From Myxococcales bacterium (lineage in GTDB: Bacteria > Myxococcota_A > Polyangia > Polyangiales > Ga0077539), in contig JAEUKH010000029.1 of NCBI GenBank assembly GCA_016792845.1, forward strand, positions 62,001-126,000: a stretch of DNA of 64,000 nucleotides, given 5' to 3'. Position numbers and translations under genes: made by a program. Below the pieces are notes generated by a model that worked only from the letters and a program-made list of their open reading frames with translations, made no database searches and was not told where the DNA came from. This document shows positions 34,467-42,270 of this stretch, piece after piece (within the stretch, counting starts at the first letter, position 1; each line of letters begins with the position of its first letter).

Positions 34467-36406
34467 CGCGCTTGGGTGCGCCCGCCCACGAGGTACGGCC
34501 CCACGTCGACGGGCCCCTCGGCGCTGGCCTGCAACGCCGCCTGGAGCCCCAGAAGCTCGCGCGCATCGGGGAAGCGCGCCAAGGCGCGCAGGAGGCTCCC
34601 CCGGGCTTCGGCCCTCGCGCCGCGGGCCGCGAAGAACATCGCGTCGTTGTAGTGCTGCCACAGGACGAACTCGGCGATGCGGGGCTCGTGGTCGCTCCCG
34701 GGCTCTTCCCGCAGGGCTTGTTCGAGCCCGTCGACGGCGTTGAAATGCAAGGGTGCGGTGCCGCGCACGGCCGCGAGGGTGGTGGGCTCTGAGCGCAGCT
34801 CGGCGGTCACCCCGCGGGGGATGAACAGCGACGTGAGGGCCCGCACGTTCATCGGGTTGATCTCGCTCCGCATGGGGCGCAGGCTGGCGAGCTCGAGGAG
34901 GGTCTCGGTGCGGGGCGTTCCGTGGGCGAGGTAGTCTCGCACCAGGGGCAAGAGCGCCGCGTCGCGCGACAAGAGCACGTTGGTCGCGCCGGGGTAGCCC
35001 ACCAGCGCCACGGGCACCACCACCACGTCGGGCCGCTCGCCCTCGACCCGCTGCGCGTAGCCCAGCCGAAAGATGGTGTCGGGCGCGTAGGCCAGGAGCA
35101 CCGTGCGCGGCGGCAAGGCGTCGAGGGTCGCGCGGGTGAGCACCTCGGCGGCGTGACCGCGGTCGGCCTCGGTGTCGAAATGCGCGAGCATCGCCGAGAA
35201 GAACACCGCCAGACAGGGCGCGATCACCAAGGCCGTCGCCAGCGTCGCGCGGGCCGCCGGGCTAGGGCCATTGGGCGCCGGCGGGGCGATCGCCAAGGCC
35301 CGCCAGATGCTCACCGGCAAGGCCACCGAGAGCACCCCCAGGGCCACCATCGCGGGCGCGAGGTAACCCGCCGCGTCGGGGTTGTCTGAGACGAAGCCCA
35401 GCGCCGCGCGGGCCGCGAACACCGTGGCGACCACCGCGAGGGCCCGCACCGCGTCGCGCCGCCCGCGGTCGGCCTTGAGGAGCCCAAGCAGCAGGCCCGC
35501 AAGCGCCGCCACGAGCCCCACCGGGGTGAGCGTGCGCCCCGCCCAGTTGAAGCACGCGATGAGGTGCTCGCCGAAGGTGCCGACCCCGGCGCCGCCGACG
35601 CTGTGCTGGTAGACGCGGGCGCTCACGGTCCACGCGAAATCGCCCAGGGTGCCGACCCGCACGATGCTCGCAACCGCTCGATTTCTCAGCGGAAGTAAGA
35701 CGTACGGCGCCAGCCCGAGGAGCCCCAAGGGGAGCGCCGCGAGGGCGAAGCGCCGCCACCGATCGAGTCGCCGTCCGTGGGCGGCCGCGAGGGTCAAGAG
35801 GGCCACGGGCACCATGGTGACGGCCATGAACGTGTGGTTGCTCGCGGCGAGGCCGAGGGCCAGCACGGTCTCGCGGGCGCGGCGCTCGGGGTCGCGCGAC
35901 GACCCCCCGAGCTTGAGCACCCAGAGCGTCAGGGCTCCTGAGAGGGCGTAGACCTCGGGCCGCGTCGCCTGGCGAAAGACCGCCACCCCGAGCACGGCGC
36001 TGAGGCTCATGGCGAGGGCCATCCAGGGCACCAGGGCCCGCGAGCGGGGGGGCGTCCCGCGGTCGAGGAGGGCGTCGGCGTAGGCGCAGGCCATGCCCCA
36101 ACCGAGGCGCCCCATGACGGCCAGGCAGAGGCCCCCGAGGAGGCTCACCCGAAAGGCCACGCTCCCCAAAGGGAGGAGGCTCGCCAGGCCGCCGAGGGCC
36201 ACCCAGAGCGGGTGCCCGGGGGGGTGGGTGACCCCGAGCCCCGCGGCGCTGGTGGCCAGCTCGGGCGCGTCGTAGAGGCCCATCGAGTCGCCCGCCGAGA
36301 GCACGGCCAGGAGCAAGGGCAGGGCCCAAGAGAGCGCCGCCGCCCACGTCTCGGCGTACCCGTGATGGAGAGATGAATCATCGCCGTCGAGCGTGGTATC
36401 GGTCAT
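34463..36406 (-). CDS. DUF2723 / TMEM260-like membrane glycosyltransferase candidate
   Basis: From ATG 36406 the protein has 647 residues, about 12 hydrophobic helices, and a soluble C-terminal part. The first loop has YDAPELATSAAGLGVTHPPG, equivalent to the acidic catalytic loop of DUF2723 (usually DSGEL...HPPGYPL). DUF2723 belongs to the GT-C fold; its vertebrate member TMEM260 is a protein O-mannosyltransferase. The bacterial enzymes are assumed to glycosylate exported proteins or lipids with a polyprenyl-linked sugar, but this is inference. It is flanked by a lipoprotein on the opposite strand. Confidence 0.85.
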   Translation of the reverse strand: MTDTTLDGDDSSLHHGYAETWAAALSWALPLLLAVLSAGDSMGLYDAPELATSAAGLGVTHPPGHPLWVALGGLASLLPLGSVAFRVSLLGGLCLAVMGRLGWGMACAYADALLDRGTPPRSRALVPWMALAMSLSAVLGVAVFRQATRPEVYALSGALTLWVLKLGGSSRDPERRARETVLALGLAASNHTFMAVTMVPVALLTLAAAHGRRLDRWRRFALAALPLGLLGLAPYVLLPLRNRAVASIVRVGTLGDFAWTVSARVYQHSVGGAGVGTFGEHLIACFNWAGRTLTPVGLVAALAGLLLGLLKADRGRRDAVRALAVVATVFAARAALGFVSDNPDAAGYLAPAMVALGVLSVALPVSIWRALAIAPPAPNGPSPAARATLATALVIAPCLAVFFSAMLAHFDTEADRGHAAEVLTRATLDALPPRTVLLAYAPDTIFRLGYAQRVEGERPDVVVVPVALVGYPGATNVLLSRDAALLPLVRDYLAHGTPRTETLLELASLRPMRSEINPMNVRALTSLFIPRGVTAELRSEPTTLAAVRGTAPLHFNAVDGLEQALREEPGSDHEPRIAEFVLWQHYNDAMFFAARGARAEARGSLLRALARFPDARELLGLQAALQASAEGPVDVGPYLVGGRTQAR

Positions 36407-36512
36407 TGCAGCGCCGCGGCCGAAGGTGAAGCCACACTCTCTCGCGGGTCGAAAGTATTTTGCGAAACCACAACCCGGCGCGATGATCTCAACGACGACC
36501 TCTGACGGAGCG

Positions 36513-37082
36513 ATGACGACGATGGCTGAGCGGCGATTGGGTGTGTTGGCGGCGACGGCGCTGGTGCTCGGGGCCTGCGCCTCGGGGGGCGGCGCGCAGC
36601 GGGTCAACTACCGGTATGCGGGCAATGACCCGGCGACGATGCAGCAGGTGGATGTGCGGCCCGGTCCGATGCCCGACGGCGAGGGCTTCTCGGGCAGCTT
36701 TCACTCGGCCCAGATCGGCGACGTCTACCTTGAGCAGACCGGCGACTCGGTGATCGGCACCTACGAGTACGACCGCGCGTCGTGCCACGCCGTGGGGCGC
36801 ATCGAGGGCACCGCCAACGGCAACCTCGTGCGCTTCCGGTGGACCGAGAGCCAGCGCTCGTGCGGGCGCATTCAGCCCCTGATGGGCCGCGGGTACTTCT
36901 TGTTCTGGGTCGACTCGGCGCACAACGGCCGCCTGAGCGGCGAGTGGGGCTCGGGCGACCGTGAGAACGGTGGCGGGCCTTGGGCCCTCTTCCGCGACCG
37001 CGTGCGGCGCCAACCGCCCGCGCGCCCCGAAGGCGAAAACGGCGTGTTCGACGGCTCCTCGGGGGCGGCTCCGGCGCGCTGA
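36513..37082 (+). CDS. Hypothetical lipoprotein
   Basis: The lipobox Leu-Gly-Ala-Cys follows a good signal. I use the ATG at 36513 (189 residues); the ATG at 36522 has better spacing from GGAG (36507-36510) and is equally possible. The mature part is small and beta-rich with a segment GSFHSAQIGDVYLEQTGDSV and two Cys, resembling a lipocalin-like small barrel, though I cannot assign a family. It diverges from the DUF2723 gene with about 106 bp between starts. Confidence 0.8.
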   Translation: MTTMAERRLGVLAATALVLGACASGGGAQRVNYRYAGNDPATMQQVDVRPGPMPDGEGFSGSFHSAQIGDVYLEQTGDSVIGTYEYDRASCHAVGRIEGTANGNLVRFRWTESQRSCGRIQPLMGRGYFLFWVDSAHNGRLSGEWGSGDRENGGGPWALFRDRVRRQPPARPEGENGVFDGSSGAAPAR

Positions 37083-37142
37083 GACCCGCACGCTGACAAC
37101 GCGGCGCTGCCCCAAGAGGGTGGCGCCGGATCGGCCCCTCGG

Positions 37143-38291
37143 TCAGTCGTCTCGGGCGGGGTCGGGCAGGGGGCCCACCGGCGCGGTCGCCCCGAAGGGG
37201 TCGGGCGGCGGCTGCGTGGGCGAGGTGCCGATGTCTTCGTCGCGGCCTTCGAGCGCAGGCGGCGCGATGGCGGGCGCGGGGCTCGGCGCGAGGGCGGCGT
37301 GCTCGGCCTCGGGGGTCGCCGCAAGGCCCAACAACGCAGGCGGCTGGAGCGAAGGCGGCGGGGGCACGGGCGACTCGCTCCCCGGCGGCGGGGGCAAGGT
37401 CTCGGCCAAGAGCCTACCTTTGGGGTCAGGGTCAGTCTCGCCCTCGGCCCCCGGGAGCTTGTCGAGCCGGGTGATCTTGGTGTCTTCGGTGGGCGCTTCG
37501 CTCGCGCGCCCGCGGTGGTCGCTGTCGATCACCCGCACCACGACGGCGGTGATGTTGTCTTCGCCGCCGTGGGCGTTGGCGAGGGCGATGAGGGCCTGGC
37601 AGGCCTCGCCCGGGTCGAGGTGGGCCCGCACCGTCGCGAGGATCTCGCCGTCGGTGATCATCCCCGAGAGGCCGTCAGAGCAGAGGACGTAGAGGTCGCC
37701 CGGCCGGGGCTCATCGACCACCAGGTCGACCATGACGATGTCGGTCATCCCGAGGGCGCGGGTGATGACGTTGCGCGGGAGGTCCATCCGCTGGGCGGGC
37801 GTGAGGTCGGGCATGGCCCGGAGGTACTCGTTCACCAGCGAGTGGTCGTGGGTGAGCTGCGACACGCTCTGACCCCGGATGCGGTAGCACCGCGAGTCGC
37901 CGACGTGGGCGATGAAGGCCTTGCCCGCGTGGGTCGAGAAGAGCGCGCCCACCACCGTGGTGCCCATGCCCCGGCGGTCTTGATTGCGGCTGCTCTCTTC
38001 GTAGATGGCGCGGTTGGCGACCTTGATGCCCGTGATGAGGCGGTTCTCATCGATCGAGAGCGAGGGGTCGTAGTGAAAGGGCCAGGTCGCGTCTTCGCGG
38101 GCGGTGCTCTCGAAGAACACCGAGATGGCTTCGAGGGCCATCTTCGAGGCCACATCGCCCGCGCGGTGACCGCCCATGCCGTCGGCCACAAGAAATAGCC
38201 CGTGGCGCTCAGAGAGCGTGAGGCTGTCTTCATTGTGCTCGCGATGAAGACCGACGTCGGTCCGACCTGCGGCGATGACCTTGAGCGGCAC
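37143..38291 (-). CDS. PP2C-family Ser/Thr protein phosphatase
   Basis: The first 255 residues of this 382-residue protein form a PP2C domain: RxxNED (17-22), VADGMGGH (35-42, Asp37), GDSRCYR (131-137), CSDGL (204-208) and GGEDNIT (242-248). These supply the metal-binding aspartates of a Mn/Mg-dependent phosphatase. A Pro/Ala/Asp-rich tail of about 120 residues follows and may bind partners. It probably reverses eukaryote-like Ser/Thr kinase signalling, which is abundant in Myxococcota; no kinase gene is adjacent. It diverges from the dehydrogenase gene. Confidence 0.95.
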   Translation of the reverse strand: MPLKVIAAGRTDVGLHREHNEDSLTLSERHGLFLVADGMGGHRAGDVASKMALEAISVFFESTAREDATWPFHYDPSLSIDENRLITGIKVANRAIYEESSRNQDRRGMGTTVVGALFSTHAGKAFIAHVGDSRCYRIRGQSVSQLTHDHSLVNEYLRAMPDLTPAQRMDLPRNVITRALGMTDIVMVDLVVDEPRPGDLYVLCSDGLSGMITDGEILATVRAHLDPGEACQALIALANAHGGEDNITAVVVRVIDSDHRGRASEAPTEDTKITRLDKLPGAEGETDPDPKGRLLAETLPPPPGSESPVPPPPSLQPPALLGLAATPEAEHAALAPSPAPAIAPPALEGRDEDIGTSPTQPPPDPFGATAPVGPLPDPARDD

Positions 38292-38382
38292 GATAACGCC
38301 TCGGAGCCTTTGCCCATCGCCCCACCCATGTCAAGAAAGGACATTGACCGCGCCCCCGGTCGCGCATGATAGAAGCGCATTT

Positions 38383-39453
38383 GTGAAAACGGCAGAACGG
38401 GTCGCGGTGATCGCCGGCGACGGCATCGGGGTCGAGGTCATGCGTGAGGCGACGGCGTTGATCGAGCTCGTGGCGTCGCGCCGCGGCCTCGACCTCTCGC
38501 TCTGGCAGCTCGACCTCGGGGCCGAGCGCTACCTCCGCGACGGGGTCACGATGCCGCCCGAGGTCTTCGAAGAGATCAAGGCCACCTGCGGGGCGGTGCT
38601 CCTCGGGGCCCTCGGCGACCCGCGGGTGCCGTCGAACCAGCACGCCATCGACATTCTCTTCGGCTTTCGCTTCGGGCTCGAGCTCTACGCGAACATTCGC
38701 CCGGTTCGTTGCCTCGACGACCGCCTCTCGCCGCTGAAGCACCACGGCGCCGCGAAGGTGAATTTCACGGTGTTTCGCGAGAACACCGAGGGCGTCTACG
38801 TCAACGTGGGGGGCCAGGTCCGGCGCAACACCCCCGACGAGATCGCCATCAACGAAGACATCAACACCCGCCGCGGGGTCGAGCGGGTGATCCGCGCGGC
38901 CTTCGAGCACGCCCGCCGCACCGGCGCGAAGCGGGTGCACATGGCCGACAAGAGCAACGCCATGCGCCACGCCCACGAGCTCTGGCAGCGGGTCTTCAAG
39001 CTCGTCGCGGCCGAGTACCCGGGCATCGAGCCCGTGCATCACTACGTCGACGCGATGTGCCTCTACATGGTGCAAGACCCCTCGCAGTACGAGGTGATCG
39101 TGACGAACAACCTCTTCGGCGACATCGTCACCGACCTCGGGGCGGCCTTGCAGGGCGGGCTCGGCATGGCGGGCAGCGCCAACGTTCACCCCGGGCGCAA
39201 GCTCGCGCTCTTTGAGCCTGTTCACGGCTCGGCGCCGCCCCTCGCGGGGCGCGACCTGGCCAACCCCTTCGCGTCGGCGCTGACCGTGGGCATGATGCTC
39301 ACCCACCTCGGGTACGAGGGCCTCGAAGCGGTGATCGAAGAGGCCGTGCGCGGGTGCATCGTGGCGATGGAGTGCACCCGTGACGTCGGGGGCGCCCTGG
39401 GCACCCGGGCGGCGGGCGAGGCCCTGCGTCGGCGCGTCGCCGCGGCGCTCTGA
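38383..39453 (+). CDS. Isocitrate/isopropylmalate dehydrogenase-family enzyme
   Basis: A beta-decarboxylating dehydrogenase of 356 residues from GTG 38383. It has AVIAGDGIGVEV near the N-terminus, LYANIRPVR, FRENTEGVYVNVGG, TNNLFGDIVTDLGAALQGG, and FEPVHGSAP with LANPFASALT for NAD and metal binding. FRENTEG is typical of isocitrate, tartrate or homoisocitrate dehydrogenases, while LeuB usually has a different segment there, so substrate is uncertain. No leu or TCA cluster is adjacent. The upstream extension overlaps the phosphatase and is not credible. Confidence 0.9.
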   Translation: MKTAERVAVIAGDGIGVEVMREATALIELVASRRGLDLSLWQLDLGAERYLRDGVTMPPEVFEEIKATCGAVLLGALGDPRVPSNQHAIDILFGFRFGLELYANIRPVRCLDDRLSPLKHHGAAKVNFTVFRENTEGVYVNVGGQVRRNTPDEIAINEDINTRRGVERVIRAAFEHARRTGAKRVHMADKSNAMRHAHELWQRVFKLVAAEYPGIEPVHHYVDAMCLYMVQDPSQYEVIVTNNLFGDIVTDLGAALQGGLGMAGSANVHPGRKLALFEPVHGSAPPLAGRDLANPFASALTVGMMLTHLGYEGLEAVIEEAVRGCIVAMECTRDVGGALGTRAAGEALRRRVAAAL

Positions 39454-39493
39454 GCGAGGGCGCGAGGCGCGGGCGACGGGCCCGCAGAGAAGG

Positions 39494-39499
39494 TAGACT
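39494..39499 (+). promoter_or_regulatory. Candidate -10 element TAGACT before the DUF58 operon
   Basis: TAGACT, preceded by GG, lies 9 nt before the ATG at 39509, close enough that the mRNA may be nearly leaderless. No clear -35 is visible. Confidence 0.4.
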
Positions 39500-39508
39500 C
39501 GCCGCGCG

Positions 39509-40390
39509 ATGAGCCTGCTCGATGCCGACACGTTGCGGGGCCTCGATGCCTTGCAGGGCGCGCTCCGCGGGCAGGTGCGGGGGCAGCGCGCGGGCGACCA
39601 CCGGAGCCTCCGCAAGGGCCCCTCGGTCGAGTTCGCCGAGCATCGCCCCTACGCCCCCGGCGACGACCTCCGTCGCATCGACTGGAACGCCTACGGACGC
39701 CTCGACGAGCTCGTCGTGCGGCTCTCCGCGGCCGAAGAAGACGTGACCTTGCACCTCCTCGTCGACGCGAGCGAGAGCATGGCCACGGGCACGCCGACCA
39801 AGTGGCACGAGGCGCAGCGCATCGCCGCCGCGGTGGGCTACGCGAGCCTCACATCGGGCGAGCGGGTCTCGCTGACGGTCTCTCTCGGGGGGCGCACCGC
39901 GCCCGCGGCGCCGCTGCGTGGTCGCGGGGCGTGGTCGCGCTTCGAGCGCGCGCTTGAGTCGATCGTGCCCGAGGGGCGGTCGTGCCTCGACGAGGCCGCC
40001 CGGCGCGCGATCACCGGGCCGTCGGGGCGCGACGCGGCGGCCGTGGTGCTCAGCGACGCCCTCGACGAGGGCGCCACCCTGCGGTGCCTGGCTCTCCTCT
40101 CGGCGGCCCGGCACAGCACGACCTTTGTGCATCTCCTCTCGCAAGACGAGCTCGACCCGCGGCTCGACGACGACGCCACGCTGGTCGACGTCGAGACCGG
40201 CGAGCGCCTCGATGTCGCGGTCGATCCGGGCCTCTTGCGGGCCTACAGCGCGAAGCTCGACGCGTTCTGTCGAGAGGTCGAGACCGAGTGTCAGCGGCGC
40301 GGGGTGCGCTACCTCGCGGCCTTCGCGGCGCCGCCGCTCCTCACGCTCATGGCGCGGCTCTTCGCGGCCCCGGCGCGGGGTGCCCGATGA
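39509..40390 (+). CDS. DUF58 (BatB/vWA-like) protein
   Basis: This 293-residue cytoplasmic protein has the DUF58 core: FAEHRPYAPGDDLRRIDWNAYG (split over about 42-63), then a degenerate vWA strand LLVDASESM and LSDALDEG. DUF58 proteins accompany MoxR ATPases and BatA-type membrane proteins in chaperone-like clusters; no MoxR gene is in this window. Its stop overlaps the next ATG (ATGA), giving tight coupling to the BatA-like gene. Confidence 0.92.
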   Translation: MSLLDADTLRGLDALQGALRGQVRGQRAGDHRSLRKGPSVEFAEHRPYAPGDDLRRIDWNAYGRLDELVVRLSAAEEDVTLHLLVDASESMATGTPTKWHEAQRIAAAVGYASLTSGERVSLTVSLGGRTAPAAPLRGRGAWSRFERALESIVPEGRSCLDEAARRAITGPSGRDAAAVVLSDALDEGATLRCLALLSAARHSTTFVHLLSQDELDPRLDDDATLVDVETGERLDVAVDPGLLRAYSAKLDAFCREVETECQRRGVRYLAAFAAPPLLTLMARLFAAPARGAR

Positions 40391-42270
40391 ACTTCCTCTC
40401 GCCCCTCGGCCTCATCGCCTTGGGGGCGCTCTTGCCGCTCGCGGCGCTGTATTTTCGCAAGCGGCAGCGCACCGAGCGCCGGGTCTCTTCGCTCGCGCTC
40501 TGGCGCGCCGTCACCCGCGAGCGCCTCGCCGCCACGGGGCTCAAGCGCTTCCGCGGCGACCTGAGCTTCTGGCTCCTCGCGGCGAGCGTGGTGTGCCTCG
40601 CGCTGGCCCTCGCGCGCCCGGTCAAGACGATGGCCCTGCGGCCCCGCGAGCAGCTCGTGCTGGTGCTCGACACCACCGCGTCGATGGGCGCCCGCGAGGG
40701 CGGCGCCACCCGCCTCGACCTCGCCCGCGGGGCCGCCTTGGCGCTGGCCGCGACCCTCTCCCGCGACACCGCGGTGCGCCTCGTCAGCGCGGGGTGCAGG
40801 CCCGTGTGGCGCCCCCTCGACCCGGGCGACCCGAACGCCCTCAGGGCCGCCCTCGCGGCGCAGGCCGTCGAGCCCTGCGGCGGCGACCTCGCGGCGGCGT
40901 TGACCCTCGCGGCCGACGCGCTGCGCGACCTCGACGGCCCGCGCCGGGTGGTGGCCCTCACCGACGGGAGCACCCGCAGCGACGCCCTGGTGGGGGCCTT
41001 CCCGGTGCCGTTGGAGCTCGTGCGGGTGGGCACTCTGGTGCCCAATGTGGGCGTGGTGTCGCTCGGCACCCGCGAGCGCCCAGGGCCCACCGCGGCGCTG
41101 CGCGACCTCGACCTCAGCGCCACCGTGCAGGGGGTCAACCGCGGCGCCGCGGGCGAGGTCACCGCGACCCTCTCGCTCCGCACCGCGCGCGGGGTCTCTC
41201 GCCTCGCGACGCGGGTGTTTCGCCTCGCGACGGGTCGCACGACGCTCACCTTCCCCGTGGCCCTCGCGGCCTCTGACGACCCGCGCTGGCTCGAGCTCCA
41301 CCTCGACGCGGCCGACAACGCCCTCGCCCTCGACGACGACGCCACCCTCGCCGTGCCCGACACCGCGGCGCTGCGGGTGCGCCTCGTCTCGACGGCCCCC
41401 GAGGGCTCGCCATGGGTGGCCCGCGCCCTCGCCGCCGACCCCGAGGTGCTGCTCACCGACGGCGCCGCCGACCCCCGCACCGTGGGGCTCACGGTGTACC
41501 ACGGGGGGCTCCCTTCCCGAGCCCCGCTCGGTAATTCGCTGGGCTTCCTCAGAGCCCGAGAGAACCCTTCAATTGCCATGGGTTTCGCGCTCCGAGGCCC
41601 GTGGCAGAACCCGCGCTGGGTCGACGTCGAACTGAGCGACCCTCGGGTTCGCTTCGTGAGCCCCGCCGACGTGCACTTCGCCTCGGCCCACACCGCGGCC
41701 TTGGGGCCCGGCGACGAGGCCCTCGCGACCCTCGACCGCGGCCCCTTCATCGTCGCCCGCAGCACCGCGGGCGCGAGCACCACCCTCGTCGGCGCCGACC
41801 CCGACGCCAGCGACTGGCCGCTCCGGGTGAGCTTCGTGCTCTTCCTCCGCGACGCCGTCGAGCACGCCCGCACCCGCCGCGACGCCTCCCGGGTGGGGCT
41901 CCTGCGCACCGGGGCCCTGAGCCGCTTTGCCAGCCACGGCAGCACCGAGGTCACCCTCTCAGAGGGCGCCTGGCGCCGCACCCTGACCCACGACGGCCGC
42001 GAGGCGACCTGGTTCGTCGACCACCCGGGCGCGGTGACCCTCGACCGCGGCCGCGGCCCTGAGGCCCTCGGGGTCTCGCTCCTCGACGCCACCGAGACCG
42101 CCCTCGCGGTGGCCGATCTGCCCTGGCAGCGCGCCGTGACGGGGGGCTCCGCGCCGACCCCCGGCGGCCTCGCGCAGCGCCCCCTCTGGCCCCTCGCGGC
42201 GGCCCTCGCGTTGGGCCTCCTCACCCTCGACGCGGCGCTCTACCATCGCCTCAAACGGAGCCGAGGGTGA
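40387..42270 (+). CDS. BatA-domain vWA membrane protein
   Basis: This 627-residue protein has the N-terminal BatA/aerotolerance segment MNFLSPLGLIALGALLPLA with one helix, a second helix at about 60-77, and a vWA domain with a DTTAS MIDAS-like motif (95-99) and LTDGS. A 380-residue periplasmic beta region and a terminal membrane helix follow. Overlapping start and stop codons join it to DUF58 upstream and GH5 downstream. The BatA-DUF58 pair is commonly linked to MoxR-assisted assembly of envelope complexes. Confidence 0.9.
   Translation: MNFLSPLGLIALGALLPLAALYFRKRQRTERRVSSLALWRAVTRERLAATGLKRFRGDLSFWLLAASVVCLALALARPVKTMALRPREQLVLVLDTTASMGAREGGATRLDLARGAALALAATLSRDTAVRLVSAGCRPVWRPLDPGDPNALRAALAAQAVEPCGGDLAAALTLAADALRDLDGPRRVVALTDGSTRSDALVGAFPVPLELVRVGTLVPNVGVVSLGTRERPGPTAALRDLDLSATVQGVNRGAAGEVTATLSLRTARGVSRLATRVFRLATGRTTLTFPVALAASDDPRWLELHLDAADNALALDDDATLAVPDTAALRVRLVSTAPEGSPWVARALAADPEVLLTDGAADPRTVGLTVYHGGLPSRAPLGNSLGFLRARENPSIAMGFALRGPWQNPRWVDVELSDPRVRFVSPADVHFASAHTAALGPGDEALATLDRGPFIVARSTAGASTTLVGADPDASDWPLRVSFVLFLRDAVEHARTRRDASRVGLLRTGALSRFASHGSTEVTLSEGAWRRTLTHDGREATWFVDHPGAVTLDRGRGPEALGVSLLDATETALAVADLPWQRAVTGGSAPTPGGLAQRPLWPLAAALALGLLTLDAALYHRLKRSRG

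Noticed and set aside
40347..42224. 625-codon minus-strand frame opposite the BatA-like gene
   Set aside because: Ser/Arg-rich shadow; the plus strand has BatA and vWA motifs and coupled start codons.
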